This document shows positions 35,008-45,168 of a stretch of 64,000 nucleotides of DNA, in pieces. The DNA is taken from assembly GCF_004364175.1 (NCBI RefSeq), contig NZ_SNZW01000018.1, positions 62,001 through 126,000 on the forward strand. The letters run 5' to 3'. Below the pieces are notes generated by a model. The model did not search any database. It saw nothing but the letters and a program-made list of their open reading frames with translations, and was not told the DNA's origin. The stretch's first letter is position 1, and each line of letters begins with the position of its first letter. Made by a program: the position numbers and the translations under genes. This DNA is from Maribacter caenipelagi (GTDB lineage: Bacteria; Bacteroidota; Bacteroidia; Flavobacteriales; Flavobacteriaceae).

Positions 35008-35451
35008 ATGAGCAAAAATTTACTAAATGTCTTCCTAGCTGATGATGATAGCGACGACAGAACATTCTTTTCTGATGCCTTAAGAGAGATCCCAATACAG
35101 ACCAAGATTTCTGAATTTAATAATGGTGTAGATCTAATGGCAGGATTACTATCAGATACAGTAGAGATACCAGATGTTATCTTTTTAGATTTAAAGATGC
35201 CTATGATGGACGGATTTGAGTGTCTTGCAGATATTCGAGATCTTGAGAAATATGCTAATACCCCGGTAATTATCTACTCTACATCATACCACCCAAAAGA
35301 AATTATACGTTTAAACGAAATGGGTGCTTCTTTATATTTACAAAAACCTTCTTCTTATAATCAGCTTAAAACACTTTTACACAAATGTCTTCGCTATGTA
35401 GATAATTCTGAGCATAACAAGCCAGAAAGAGAATTTGTTATTTCTATTTAA
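35008..35451 (+). CDS. Single-domain response regulator (Rcp1-like)
   Basis: 147-aa receiver without an output domain. Acidic pocket DDD (11-13), phospho-acceptor Asp in FLDLKMPMMDGFE, conserved Thr/Ser in IIYSTS, and Lys in YLQKPSS. It resembles the 38956 receiver and the Rcp1 type that partners PAS/phytochrome kinases, so one of the two PAS kinases nearby is the likely donor. Stand-alone gene ending at a convergent terminator. Confidence 0.88.
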   Translation: MSKNLLNVFLADDDSDDRTFFSDALREIPIQTKISEFNNGVDLMAGLLSDTVEIPDVIFLDLKMPMMDGFECLADIRDLEKYANTPVIIYSTSYHPKEIIRLNEMGASLYLQKPSSYNQLKTLLHKCLRYVDNSEHNKPEREFVISI

Positions 35452-35574
35452 GCCTATCTTTTACAATTATCATTTCTATTTATAACTCAATTATTCCTGG
35501 AATTTATATACCCAGTCTACTAGTCTTACTTAAGTCAGTTGTATTCAAATTTCTTTTTATCTAGTTGTATAAAA

Positions 35575-35606
35575 CAAAAAAAGCCAGCTCTAAAGAGCCG
35601 GCCTTA
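35575..35606. terminator. Bidirectional terminator
   Basis: GCCAGCTC (35583-35590) pairs with GAGCCGGC (35595-35602), with A-tract before and a T-rich end after. It serves the convergent response regulator (+) and AraC gene (-). Confidence 0.75.
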
Positions 35607-35626
35607 TCATTTTCACATATTATATC

Positions 35627-36622
35627 TTATGCTGAAAGCGATACATTTCTAATATTCATTAGGTATGCTTTTGGCGTACATTTAAATTTGTTTCTAAAGA
35701 TTTTAGAGAAATAACTTCTACTTGTAAACCCTATAGAGTATACAATCTCTGAAATGTTCATGTCTGATGTCTGGATCAATTCTTCCGCTAATATCAATCG
35801 CTCGTTTCTAATGAAATTGGTTACAGTTGTACCTTCCATTACTTTAAAACCTTCTTGAAGTTTTGTTGGCGAAAGACCGTATTCTTTACTTAAATCGGTT
35901 ACCGTATAAGGAAACTCTGGCTTTCTCTTGATAGCATTTACTGCTTCTTCAATTCTTAAAAGCTCTTTTTTTGTTAGCATTGTCGAAACCTGACCGCTAT
36001 TCTCAATATCTTGCTTACAATGTAAAATCTCTAGTGCCAACGTAAAGTTCACAATACCTTCAATAAGCAGTTTTCTTACTAAACCTACCTGAGTAATTGA
36101 TCTTATCTGTAATAATTGTTCTTTTATTTTAAGATTGAAAGTACCTATATGAGCGCTACCATCTTCATTTAAAAACGAAGCAAATAATTGCTCATACAAT
36201 TCATTATTGTTAACATTCTTACTTAATGACTCACCATCTTGTGTAACCTTAATAATAGACAAGTTAGATTTTGTAGCCTCTCTAAGTTTAATATTAATAG
36301 TCTCATTAGAACCACCTATAACAACTGTCTGTAAAGCTTCAACTTTACTTATTTCTTTTCCTTTTGAAAATCTGAAACTACCTTCTAAACAATAAATAAA
36401 ATATAGACAACGATTTTCATCCAACTTTAAATCGAAATTGAAATCATCGTTCAAATCTAAATCATATTCTGTATAAGAAATTCCTGATCCCAAAGAAACG
36501 GTCTGTATTCTACCTGTACCCTTATCGTTATCGTATTGAAGAATACGATCCCCTTGAAAACTAGAGATACTTCCCCCTAAAACATTATTGAAATGACTTA
36601 ACTGATTATGGACTATTTGCAT
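35627..36622 (-). CDS. AraC-family transcriptional regulator
   Basis: 331-aa regulator with an N-terminal sensor part (residues 1-220, cupin-like start) and a C-terminal AraC DNA-binding domain with two helix-turn-helix units (PYTVTDLSKEYGLSPTKLQEGFK and ISEIVYSIGFTSRSYFSKIFRNKFKCTPKAY). It resembles the Bacteroidota AraC proteins that control siderophore or surface genes, but the target is unknown. It sits in the signalling cluster, transcribed away from the receiver. Confidence 0.85.
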   Translation of the reverse strand: MQIVHNQLSHFNNVLGGSISSFQGDRILQYDNDKGTGRIQTVSLGSGISYTEYDLDLNDDFNFDLKLDENRCLYFIYCLEGSFRFSKGKEISKVEALQTVVIGGSNETINIKLREATKSNLSIIKVTQDGESLSKNVNNNELYEQLFASFLNEDGSAHIGTFNLKIKEQLLQIRSITQVGLVRKLLIEGIVNFTLALEILHCKQDIENSGQVSTMLTKKELLRIEEAVNAIKRKPEFPYTVTDLSKEYGLSPTKLQEGFKVMEGTTVTNFIRNERLILAEELIQTSDMNISEIVYSIGFTSRSYFSKIFRNKFKCTPKAYLMNIRNVSLSA

Positions 36623-36893
36623 GATATATTATTTAGATGGTTATTATTTAATGAAGCCTCTTGTGCTTTAAAATTTTTGGAAAAACCAGGAGTACTATTC
36701 TGTACATTTAAAGTCTGGTCATAAGAATCTTTTCGTCTTACGTTACCTACTCTAGCATATTGAAGATTATTCATAAAGGCTTACATTTCTTGTTGATACA
36801 AAGATGCAGCCGATGCAGTGTAAATCTGTTACATCATTTTAAGAAGCTGTTACACAATTTTAAGAAGGCTTTCTTTAAAGCTATAAAAGCGAG

Positions 36894-38825
36894 CTATAAT
36901 AGGGTAGGAAGGTAGACGATGAACTCTGCCCCTTTGTTCATTTCGCCTTTGGCCGTGATGGTTCCGTTATGCGATTGAACAATTTTTTTACAGATAGACA
37001 AGCCTAAACCAGTACCTGAAAATTCAGTTTTACCATGAAGCCTTTGAAATATTTCAAAAATTTTCTCTTGATACTTTTTTTCGAATCCTATACCGTTGTC
37101 GATAAATTGTAGCTTCACGTAATTTATATTTGGTAATAAGCCCTCTACCGCGCTTTTATCACCACTAACAATACTACCTATAATTTTAATGTTTGGCTGT
37201 ACTCCTTCATTCACATATTTGAGTGAATTACCAATAAGGTTGGCAAATAATTGTTCTAATTGAAATTGAATGCCATTTACTACCGGTAAACTCACAGACT
37301 CTACTTTGGCACCTAAATCATTTATACGTTCACCTAGATCTTCAAGAACATTATTTAAAACATCATTAAGGTCTACTCGCCTAGGTTGCTCACCTACTTC
37401 ATCTATTTTTGAATACGATAAAAGATTATTAATAAGGTTACGCATTCTATCTGACGAGTACTTTATTTTAGATAAGTAGCCTTGCGATCTATAATTTAAC
37501 CGCCCTTCTTCTTCTTCATCTAATCGACTGACGAACATTTGAATTTTACGTAATGGCTCTTGTAGATCATGACTGGCCACACGGTTGAAAGCTTCTAAAT
37601 CGGCATTCGTTCTTTTCAGTTCTGAATTCTTAATCTGCAATACCGACTCTGCTTCTATTTGCTTGGTAACATCTCTAATAACGCCTACCATATACCAATT
37701 ACCTTCTTTTTGGTAACATTCACCAATGGTATTCATATATCGTAACTCCTTAAATTTAGTATATACACGAAAAACCAAGTCAGATTTAGACTTATTCTTT
37801 CTAGCCTCTTTAAAACTAGATTTCACTTTCTCAAAATCATTTGGATGTAAAAACGTGAGCAAGCGATCATATTTATTATCAAACTCATTAGGGTCGTAGC
37901 CAAACAAACGATATACATTATCAGAGTATTTTATTTGATCTTCGGCTAAATTCCATCTAAAACTACCAATATTCGCTACATGTTCAGCTTCTGACAACAG
38001 CCTGTTCTGTATAAACAACTGGGCTTCATATCTTTTCTCTTTAGTGACATCTTTAGAGAACAGAATGAGACCATCATTCATTTTAACTGCCTTGGTCGTT
38101 AACCAGACACATTCTTTATCAAAAATAAATTCTTTGGTGTATTCTTTATTTTCACCAGATGTATAACAATCTGCCAGAATTTCCAAAACTCCGTTCTCCG
38201 AGTTTTTCGGATAATACTCTAAAATAGTCTGGCCTTCAATAAATGCCGAATCATCTTTGGCAATTTCACCCATACGATTATTTATATAATCGATACGAAA
38301 GTCTTCAACATCGCCTTTCTTGTTAAAAATAGGTTTCAAGTAGCAAATAATACTGTCGTTACTATCTAAAACTCTTATACCAAAAAGATTAGAAATTTCA
38401 AGTTCCCTATTTCTAGATTGTGGTGTGCCTAACGGAAGCTTAGATTCTTTATCTGTTATAAACTTTGGCTTAATCAAGGATAAGGCAAACAATAGACCTT
38501 TATTAAACAATCTAATTCTAACATGATAATTAAGTATACTATCTGCTTCTTTAACAATGATATTAAAGTTCTCATCTTCTTCGGTTTTCAGAACTTTATT
38601 GGCCATAATAAGCAGTTCATCATATTTTACAATTACTTCTAAAGATTGATTTTCATTAGTATCATCTGAGATAGAAAAGAAACTTTGTGCTTTATGGTTC
38701 GCATACTTAACAAGATATTCTTTTGCATTTAAAGAATTAGGCTCGGATGACTCAGTGTATAATACAGCAGTGTCGGCTTTATCAACCATTGTTCTAAAAA
38801 TATCATCTGCTAAATTATTTTTCAT
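36894..38825 (-). CDS. PAS histidine kinase, cytosolic
   Basis: 643 aa with no membrane segment. Two or three PAS-like modules over about residues 1-390 (the last, SEAEHVANIGSFRWNL...DVTKQIEAE, is a clear PAS_3), then a HisKA domain with the phospho-acceptor His in VASHDLQEPLRKI and a HATPase (NSLKYV, DNGIGF, GTGLGLS). Closely related to the kinase at 42142 in its catalytic half. Downstream receiver gene at 38956 is transcribed the same way, upstream of this gene, separated by a terminator. The signal is unknown. Confidence 0.88.
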   Translation of the reverse strand: MKNNLADDIFRTMVDKADTAVLYTESSEPNSLNAKEYLVKYANHKAQSFFSISDDTNENQSLEVIVKYDELLIMANKVLKTEEDENFNIIVKEADSILNYHVRIRLFNKGLLFALSLIKPKFITDKESKLPLGTPQSRNRELEISNLFGIRVLDSNDSIICYLKPIFNKKGDVEDFRIDYINNRMGEIAKDDSAFIEGQTILEYYPKNSENGVLEILADCYTSGENKEYTKEFIFDKECVWLTTKAVKMNDGLILFSKDVTKEKRYEAQLFIQNRLLSEAEHVANIGSFRWNLAEDQIKYSDNVYRLFGYDPNEFDNKYDRLLTFLHPNDFEKVKSSFKEARKNKSKSDLVFRVYTKFKELRYMNTIGECYQKEGNWYMVGVIRDVTKQIEAESVLQIKNSELKRTNADLEAFNRVASHDLQEPLRKIQMFVSRLDEEEEGRLNYRSQGYLSKIKYSSDRMRNLINNLLSYSKIDEVGEQPRRVDLNDVLNNVLEDLGERINDLGAKVESVSLPVVNGIQFQLEQLFANLIGNSLKYVNEGVQPNIKIIGSIVSGDKSAVEGLLPNINYVKLQFIDNGIGFEKKYQEKIFEIFQRLHGKTEFSGTGLGLSICKKIVQSHNGTITAKGEMNKGAEFIVYLPTLL

Positions 38826-38904
38826 ACTATTTCACTTTTCAAGCCTATGTTAAGGTACTACGAAATAACCGATTATAATATGACTTGATTGGTGCTAAAA
38901 CAAA

Positions 38905-38934
38905 AAAAGTTGTTCCTAATGGAACAACTTTTAA
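38905..38934 (-). terminator. Terminator between receiver and PAS kinase
   Basis: AAAAGTTGTTCC (38905-38916), 4-nt loop, GGAACAACTTTT (38921-38932), with a poly-A/T flank on both sides. It ends the receiver gene 38956 (-) and implies the kinase has its own promoter. Confidence 0.8.
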
Positions 38935-38955
38935 GATATAACTTTGAAAGAGACC

Positions 38956-39402
38956 TTATATCTTTAATAAAAAATTCTCTTTCTTAAAATCATTTAAATG
39001 ATATGCCCAGTTCATTTTTACCACTTGCTTTAACGACTTTTTAAGTTCACTAAAGCTAGAAGGTTTCTTTATATAAATATTGGCTCCTTTTTCAAAAGTT
39101 TCCTCAATATCTCTTTCCGCAGATGAGGTAGAGTAAATTGCCACCAATAAATCTTTTAAATGAGGTGTACGTCTTATTGCTTCTAAACATTCAAACCCAT
39201 TCATAATTGGCATATTCAAATCTAGAAACACCAAATCAGGAGTATTATCAGTATCGGTCAATAAATATTCCATACAGCTTTTCCCATTCTCTAACTGGTG
39301 CAAATCGGTATTCAATTCGATTCCCTCCAATGCATCGGCAAAAAACTGTCTGTCGTCTTCGTCATCGTCAACGAGTAGTATTCTTAATTTATCCATTTTC
39401 AC
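38956..39402 (-). CDS. Single-domain response regulator (Rcp1-like)
   Basis: 148-aa receiver with no output domain. DDDEDD (16-21 region) acidic pocket, phospho-Asp in FLDLNMPIMNGFE, Ser/Thr in IYSTSS and Lys in YIKKPSS. It is a paralogue of the 35008 receiver. An internal ATG two codons in (MDKL) is equally possible as the start. It lies between the PAS kinase and an AraC gene, so it could be their link. Confidence 0.87.
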   Translation of the reverse strand: MKMDKLRILLVDDDEDDRQFFADALEGIELNTDLHQLENGKSCMEYLLTDTDNTPDLVFLDLNMPIMNGFECLEAIRRTPHLKDLLVAIYSTSSAERDIEETFEKGANIYIKKPSSFSELKKSLKQVVKMNWAYHLNDFKKENFLLKI

Positions 39403-39433
39403 TTTACATGTATTGAAAGAAGAACCGTTCTTC

Positions 39434-39967
39434 TCACTTTTTTCTAAACTTAATATACTGGGTGATGGTTAACCCAGTTACCTTTTTAAATTGATTCGAT
39501 AAGTGAGGTACACTGCTAAAATTTAAATCGTGAGCAATCTCACTTAAACTCGTATGCTCTAATAGCACTAAATCTTTCACTTTTTCAATGCGCACTAATA
39601 TATAAAAATTCTCTATCGAGGTAAACGTTTTACTGGAAAATAGATTTGAAAGATATGGATAACTAAAACCCAATTGATTGGTAAGCAATTCTGAAATTTT
39701 TACATTTCTAATATCGCCCTCATAAACCATCTTCTTAATATAAATCTTAATTTCTTCAACGATATCTCGATTCTCTTTTGTTTGAACCTTTATACCAAAA
39801 CCTTCAAGCTCTACCTGAATAGATTTAAGCTTTTCGTCACTTACATCTTCAGGTAACCTAAAGGTACCATCTTGCAACATTTCAAAATCAACTTCTGCAG
39901 CGATCATTGTTTTTCGAAACACTTCATTAACCATTTTTTCAGGGTTATATATGAAATTATATTCCAT
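39434..39967 (-). CDS. AraC-type regulator, short
   Basis: 177-aa protein with a 70-residue N-terminus and a C-terminal AraC helix-turn-helix domain (ISELLTNQLGFSYPYLSNLFSS and LSEIAHDLNFSSVPHLSNQFKKVTGLTITQYIKFRKK). The N-terminus matches no sensor domain I know and is too short for ligand binding, so activity may depend on a partner such as the receiver 31 bp downstream. Probably an operon with it. Confidence 0.82.
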   Translation of the reverse strand: MEYNFIYNPEKMVNEVFRKTMIAAEVDFEMLQDGTFRLPEDVSDEKLKSIQVELEGFGIKVQTKENRDIVEEIKIYIKKMVYEGDIRNVKISELLTNQLGFSYPYLSNLFSSKTFTSIENFYILVRIEKVKDLVLLEHTSLSEIAHDLNFSSVPHLSNQFKKVTGLTITQYIKFRKK

Positions 39968-40145
39968 TCAATAAAAACAATTAATTTGCAGCATAAAAGT
40001 TTGTAAAACTATTATTTTAGAAAAACATTATATAACAAAATACAATAAAATATTACCACTTTTCAACCTAAGCCTAAAAAACGGTTTAATTGTAAGTTTA
40101 AAACTACAAAAAAAACATAGGCAGTAATAGATAATTTTAAGACGA

Positions 40146-41942
40146 TTAGGATTTTGTAAAAATCAACGCACCATAAGCGGGAATATTAATTTTCCCCGTC
40201 CAATTTTTAGCGTCGGTACTTTCTTCAACTACGGCAACACTATCTACAGGCAATTCTGAAAAATCTTTATCATAAATTTTACTGCCAGCATTGACCCTTA
40301 GCTCAAATGGTTCATCTTCATTTAAACCTATACCATAGTTTTCATACTCTTGATTTTTAAAATTCAAAATAACAAGTACTGGTTCTGTAGGATCATTAGC
40401 ATCGAATCGTGTGTATGCCAATATTTTTGTTTCGTGGTTACTATGTAAAATCTCTATATGTTGACTTCTTAACCCTTTACCACCTTCAATTTCTCCTGTT
40501 CTTAACTTGATAATATCTCTAACAAGGTTTTCTATACCCTCATGCTTTTTTTTCTTTTCCCAATCTAAACCTTCGGTATCTTGAAAATATTCATCTTCAA
40601 TAAATTCTTGACCTTGAAAAATCATTGGAATACCTGGTGCGGTCAATGTTAAAACAATACCCAATAAGGCTCTCTTCTTTGCAAAATCACTTTCTGCATC
40701 ACCGGGCTGTATTTCTTCTGGCACCCTTGCTTTACCATTGGCAACCTCATCATGAGATTCGGTATATACAATACGGCTAAAGGCATCATTACTATACTTA
40801 AATTCTAAGGCATCAACTATTTTCTGTAGGTCTCTACTGTCGTCATGGGTATCTTCTATCACCTCTCTAACCGGATGAACGAAATTCATATCCCACTGCG
40901 AACCATATGCTAAACCATCGTGCTCTACAGCATCTGTAACCCTACTATCTCCTTTTAAATCTTCTGCAATGGTTAATACATGTGGATATTTCTCTCTGAT
41001 TTCTGAATTTATATCCCTCATTAAAACATTGCCTTCTTCAATCTCGGTATCGTAACCTAAACCTCCGCCTTCATAACGAATGTAAGAGGTGGCGTCCATT
41101 CGTAAACCATCGCAATGGTATTTTTCTATCCACATTAAGGCATTGTCACGTAAATATTGACGTACTTCTTCTCTACCATAATCTGGTCTGGTGTCTCCCC
41201 AAGGGGTTTCGCTTTTATGGTCGTTATAGAAATAAATTCCGCCTTTTTCATTTTCGCTCCATCCATCGAACTGCCATAAATCTACATCTGATGGTCCAAA
41301 ATGATTATAAACCACATCCATTATTACTGCAATTCCTCTTTTATGCGCTTCGTTTACCAATTTTGCGAATCCGTCAGGCCCACCATAATCTTGCTCAATC
41401 GCAAATGGATGTGCTGGATTATAGCCCCATGAAATACCACCTGCAAACTCAGCAACCGGCAACAATTCAATACAGTTAATTCCTAAATTTTTTAAGTAGT
41501 CGAGCTTGGCGATTACATCTTCAAATGTACCAACGGCATCTGGTGAAGAACGATTAAAAGTACCTACATGAAGTTCATATATAACCAACTCGTTCCAGCT
41601 TGGCATTTTAAAATCGGTATCGTCCCATTCAAAATCTAAGGTTCTAACGATAGAATTACCGTTGCTATTAGTGACCTCAAAAGCATACGGATCGTTTCTC
41701 GATAAAAGTTCGCCCTTATATTCAATAAAGAATTTATACTCATCTCCTTCTGATGCCTGATCTGTAATTACAGACCAATACCCATTATCTTCTATTTCAA
41801 GTGAAATATCATTTTTAGCCCAGTTATTAAAACTTCCGCCAACGAAGACTTTCTCTGCATTCGGAGCCCACACTCTAAAGGTTACCGTACCATCATTTAT
41901 GACAGCACCCATACCCGCCGATTTTGTAATTGTTGTATTCAT
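40146..41942 (-). CDS. GH13 alpha-glucan enzyme (branching-enzyme-like)
   Basis: 598-aa enzyme, no signal peptide. N-terminal CBM48 (GTVTFRVWAPNAEKVFVGGSFNNW, 15-40), GH13 barrel and C-terminal beta domain. Catalytic residues: nucleophile Asp in CDGLRMDATSY, acid/base Glu in TIAEDLKGD, and Asp in YTESHDEVANG. Region DVVYNHFG is present. The sequence is nearest alpha-amylase/branching-type GH13, and at 598 aa it is slightly short for GlgB. It could modify glycogen, but no other glycogen gene is in the window. Confidence 0.82.
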   Translation of the reverse strand: MNTTITKSAGMGAVINDGTVTFRVWAPNAEKVFVGGSFNNWAKNDISLEIEDNGYWSVITDQASEGDEYKFFIEYKGELLSRNDPYAFEVTNSNGNSIVRTLDFEWDDTDFKMPSWNELVIYELHVGTFNRSSPDAVGTFEDVIAKLDYLKNLGINCIELLPVAEFAGGISWGYNPAHPFAIEQDYGGPDGFAKLVNEAHKRGIAVIMDVVYNHFGPSDVDLWQFDGWSENEKGGIYFYNDHKSETPWGDTRPDYGREEVRQYLRDNALMWIEKYHCDGLRMDATSYIRYEGGGLGYDTEIEEGNVLMRDINSEIREKYPHVLTIAEDLKGDSRVTDAVEHDGLAYGSQWDMNFVHPVREVIEDTHDDSRDLQKIVDALEFKYSNDAFSRIVYTESHDEVANGKARVPEEIQPGDAESDFAKKRALLGIVLTLTAPGIPMIFQGQEFIEDEYFQDTEGLDWEKKKKHEGIENLVRDIIKLRTGEIEGGKGLRSQHIEILHSNHETKILAYTRFDANDPTEPVLVILNFKNQEYENYGIGLNEDEPFELRVNAGSKIYDKDFSELPVDSVAVVEESTDAKNWTGKINIPAYGALIFTKS

Positions 41943-42141
41943 AGGTCAAAAGTAGATTCGAATTCACCTATATAATATCCTTAAAGAAATATGCTTTAAC
42001 TCAATAAAATTTTCTTTTAAATATTTAGGGTAAAATCGATTTAACACCTCTATTTAAATGAATTACAATGACATACATACTTTACCCAATCGACATAATC
42101 GAGTGGGCAGTAAGAGTATTGAATAAGAAACCAGGTGCTAT

Positions 42142-43794
42142 TTATTGTTTTTTAGGAATTATAATTGTAAAAACAGATCCTTTATTTAATTCACCTTTCG
42201 CCGTAATAACCCCAAAGTGATTTTGAACTATTTTTTTGACTATGGCCAAACCTATACCTGTACCCACATATTCTTGTTTGGAATGTAATCGTTGAAATAC
42301 CTCGAATATTTTTTCAGAAAACTGTTCATCGAAACCAATACCATTATCGGTAATCGTAATTTGAACATATTCTTTATCATTTAATAGATTTTCATCTATG
42401 GTATTCGCATTGGTAATTATTTCGATTTCTAGAGTGACCACCGGTGGCACATCGCTTTTTGAGTATTTAATGGAGTTAGATAGAAGATTGTACATTAATT
42501 GGCGAAATTGAAATTTCACCATTTCGAGCTCAACTGAATTTACTATAGTTATAGTACCATTTTTTTTCTGAAGCTCTTCACCTAAATCACTTTTAACATC
42601 TTCTACAAGATTTTTTAAATCGACCGTTTCAAAAATCCTTTTTTCGGTATCAGTGCGCGAGTACGATAACAAATCGTTTATGAGCGATTGCATTCTATTT
42701 GCGGCAGATTGTATTTTTTCAAATTTGGTCTTTCCAGAAGTGGAGAGTTTGTCAAATTCGTTTTCCATCAGCACCTCTGAAAACATTTGAATTTTACGTA
42801 AAGGCTCTTGTAAATCGTGACTTGAAATATACGCAAAAGACTGAAGCTCTTTATTCATTGCCTCAAGCTTTAAATTACTATCGGCCAACTGTCTTGTACG
42901 ATTGTCTACCTCTTCTTTTAATTGCTCTGAAAATGATTTTTGCTTGTCAATATTCATACCCGTGCCGATAAAACCAATCATTTTACCTTCTTCGAACTTA
43001 GGAACACCTAAAACCTTAAACCACTCGTATTTATCGGTACTATGATTTTTAACTCTATACTCTAATGTAAAACCAGATTGCTCATCTAATGCTTTGGCAA
43101 AGCCTGAATACACCACGTCTAAATCATCAGGATGAACTACATCGACCCAAACTTGCCCTGTAAAATCAGATTCGTTTTTTATGCCTACATAATCTAATAA
43201 TGCCTTATTTGAATATTCTATATTTATTTCATTATCGGTAATCCAAATCCAAACTGGAGATAGGTCTGCCAACTCTCTAAATCTTCGTTCACTTTCTCGT
43301 AACCTTCTCTCTGCTAAAACCGCCTCTGTAGTATCTGTTACAATGACTAGTACGCCAGATACATTTCCAGATTCATCTTTAACGGGACTGTAACTAAATG
43401 TCCAATAGACATCTTCTATTCTACCATTTCTATGAATAGGTATCATTAAATTCTCTCTCCAAATAGACTCTCCCTTTTTGGTAACTACACTTAGCATAGG
43501 GTAAATATCTTTCCAAATTTCTGCCCACGCTTCTGCTCCGTTTAAACCTAAAATTTTAGGGTGTTTGCCATCTATACCCAAAATTGGTCTATAAGCATCA
43601 TTATAAAATCCTTTTAAGGTGTCGCCCCAAAATAAGAACATTGGGAAAGGAGAATTCAAAATAATGTTTATAGTAGTACGTAAACTCTGCGGCCACCTTT
43701 CTGGCGGACCCAGCGGAGTCAACGACCAATCTTTTTCGTGCATTAACTTACCCATCTCGCCACCATCATCAAGAAAATGAAATTCTTTTTTCAT
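42142..43794 (-). CDS. PAS histidine kinase
   Basis: 550-aa cytosolic sensor kinase. Two PAS modules (about 30-165, with WPQSLRTTINIILNSPFPMF and DTTEAVLAERRLRESE at the joint, and about 170-305), a coiled-coil linker, HisKA with the phospho-His in ISSHDLQEPLRKIQ and HATPase (NSIKYS, DNGIGF, GTGIGLA). The catalytic half is near-identical in layout to the 36894 kinase. It faces away from the sigma-factor gene across a 369-bp gap. Confidence 0.87.
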   Translation of the reverse strand: MKKEFHFLDDGGEMGKLMHEKDWSLTPLGPPERWPQSLRTTINIILNSPFPMFLFWGDTLKGFYNDAYRPILGIDGKHPKILGLNGAEAWAEIWKDIYPMLSVVTKKGESIWRENLMIPIHRNGRIEDVYWTFSYSPVKDESGNVSGVLVIVTDTTEAVLAERRLRESERRFRELADLSPVWIWITDNEINIEYSNKALLDYVGIKNESDFTGQVWVDVVHPDDLDVVYSGFAKALDEQSGFTLEYRVKNHSTDKYEWFKVLGVPKFEEGKMIGFIGTGMNIDKQKSFSEQLKEEVDNRTRQLADSNLKLEAMNKELQSFAYISSHDLQEPLRKIQMFSEVLMENEFDKLSTSGKTKFEKIQSAANRMQSLINDLLSYSRTDTEKRIFETVDLKNLVEDVKSDLGEELQKKNGTITIVNSVELEMVKFQFRQLMYNLLSNSIKYSKSDVPPVVTLEIEIITNANTIDENLLNDKEYVQITITDNGIGFDEQFSEKIFEVFQRLHSKQEYVGTGIGLAIVKKIVQNHFGVITAKGELNKGSVFTIIIPKKQ

Positions 43795-44163
43795 AAGGAT
43801 GCAAAATTGAAATATCTAATTTTAGGATTAAAACATTGAAGATAAATCTCTAAAATGTAACTTAAGAATAACTCTTATCTCAATTACACATTTAAAGCAG
43901 TATATACAAATTAAACAAATTTGCAGCTAAATTTTTGACTCAATAAAATAGAATTGCATTTTAATTGTCTATATCACGAAAAAAGATAGCGTCCATAGCG
44001 TTTTTAAATAAAAACCGTCAAAATATAATTTTCAAAAACCACCCTTTTTTACTCAAAAACAAGTAAAAAACCCTTTAAAATAGTCAAATTTATCATAAAA
44101 AACGTCATTTTCTTGCATTTTAACGAAATTATAGTATGTTATAGGTGAACTTAAAAATAATCT
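43795..44163. promoter_or_regulatory. Divergent control region, PAS kinase and sigma factor
   Basis: No gene. Very AT-rich. TTTTTTACT (44045-44053) and AGTAAAAAA (44062-44070) form a 9-bp inverted repeat around an 8-bp spacer; it is a candidate regulatory site. Nothing fits TAnnTTTG cleanly in front of the sigma-factor gene. Confidence 0.4.
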
Positions 44164-45024
44164 ATGCGACAACTAAAGATCACCAAACAAATCACGAACA
44201 GAGATTCCATTTCATTAGAAAAATATTTTCAAGAAATCAGTAAAATAGATTTAATTACTGCAGACGAAGAAGTAGAATTGGCAAGAAAAATTCGTGAAGG
44301 TGATCAGAAAGCGCTAGACAAATTGGTGAGCGCCAATTTAAGGTTTGTGGTATCTGCCGCCAAGCAATATCAAAATAGAGGGCTACGCTTAACCGACCTT
44401 ATCAACGAAGGTAATTTAGGGCTAGTAAAGGCTGCTAAGCGTTTTGATGAAACTCGAGGTTTTAAATTTATCTCGTATGCCGTTTGGTGGATTCGCCAAT
44501 CTATTCTACAGGCACTTTCCAACACTTCACGAATGATTCGGATACCGCAGAATAAAATAGCGGTAAACAGCAAAATCTATCAGGTATATTCTTCTTTAGA
44601 ACAAGTAAACGAAAGGCCACCGAGTGCCGACGAAATTGCATCAGAATTAGACATGAGCGTTTCGAAAGTAAAAACCTCCATGAAAAACTCAGGAAAATCT
44701 ATTTCTTTAGATGCTCCTTTTAAAGAAGGAGAATCTTCTTCTTTATATAATGTATTAGAATCTACAAAACTAAATAGCCCTGATAAAGAGATGATCGCCG
44801 AATCATTAGAAACGGACATCAATCAAGTGTTGAAAAAAATTCCGGAAAGACAAGGTGATGTTTTACGTCTTTTCTTTGGTTTGGGCAATCAGCCTGCAAT
44901 GAGCCTTGTTGAAATTGGTGAAGTCTTCGATGTTACTAGAGAACGTGTACGACAAATAAAAGACAAGGGTCTTAAATCTCTTAGACGTTCTTCGAATACC
45001 GAATTATTACGCGCCTATCTATAA
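44164..45024 (+). CDS. RpoD-like group 2 sigma factor
   Basis: 286-aa sigma-70 with regions 1.2 to 4.2 and no 1.1, the size of Bacteroidota primary sigma. Region 2 (DLINEGNLGLVKAAKRFDETRGFKFISYAVWWIRQSI) and the region 4.2 helix (VTRERVRQIKDKGLKSLRR) are intact. Compared with the nearly invariant flavobacterial RpoD, several positions differ: SNTSRMIRIPQNKIAV in place of the usual EQSRIVRLPLNKIG, QVLKKIPERQGDVLRL and AMSLVEIGEVFD. I therefore read it as a second, alternative sigma factor rather than the housekeeping one. Cytosolic, single gene. Confidence 0.8.
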   Translation: MRQLKITKQITNRDSISLEKYFQEISKIDLITADEEVELARKIREGDQKALDKLVSANLRFVVSAAKQYQNRGLRLTDLINEGNLGLVKAAKRFDETRGFKFISYAVWWIRQSILQALSNTSRMIRIPQNKIAVNSKIYQVYSSLEQVNERPPSADEIASELDMSVSKVKTSMKNSGKSISLDAPFKEGESSSLYNVLESTKLNSPDKEMIAESLETDINQVLKKIPERQGDVLRLFFGLGNQPAMSLVEIGEVFDVTRERVRQIKDKGLKSLRRSSNTELLRAYL

Positions 45025-45168
45025 GTATTACATCAGTATTTACCATTACACGGAAAAACCTTTTCCAACATTCATTCTATCCATTTAAAAATAGTATAAC
45101 ATAAGCTTAACAACTCTAATTTGGAGTTGGTAATGCATATGTTATGTTACTGTTTGAAATATCATTAC

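Noticed and set aside
44164-45024. Housekeeping RpoD
   Set aside because: Several positions normally fixed in flavobacterial RpoD are changed; treated as a group 2 sigma, though a genome check is needed.
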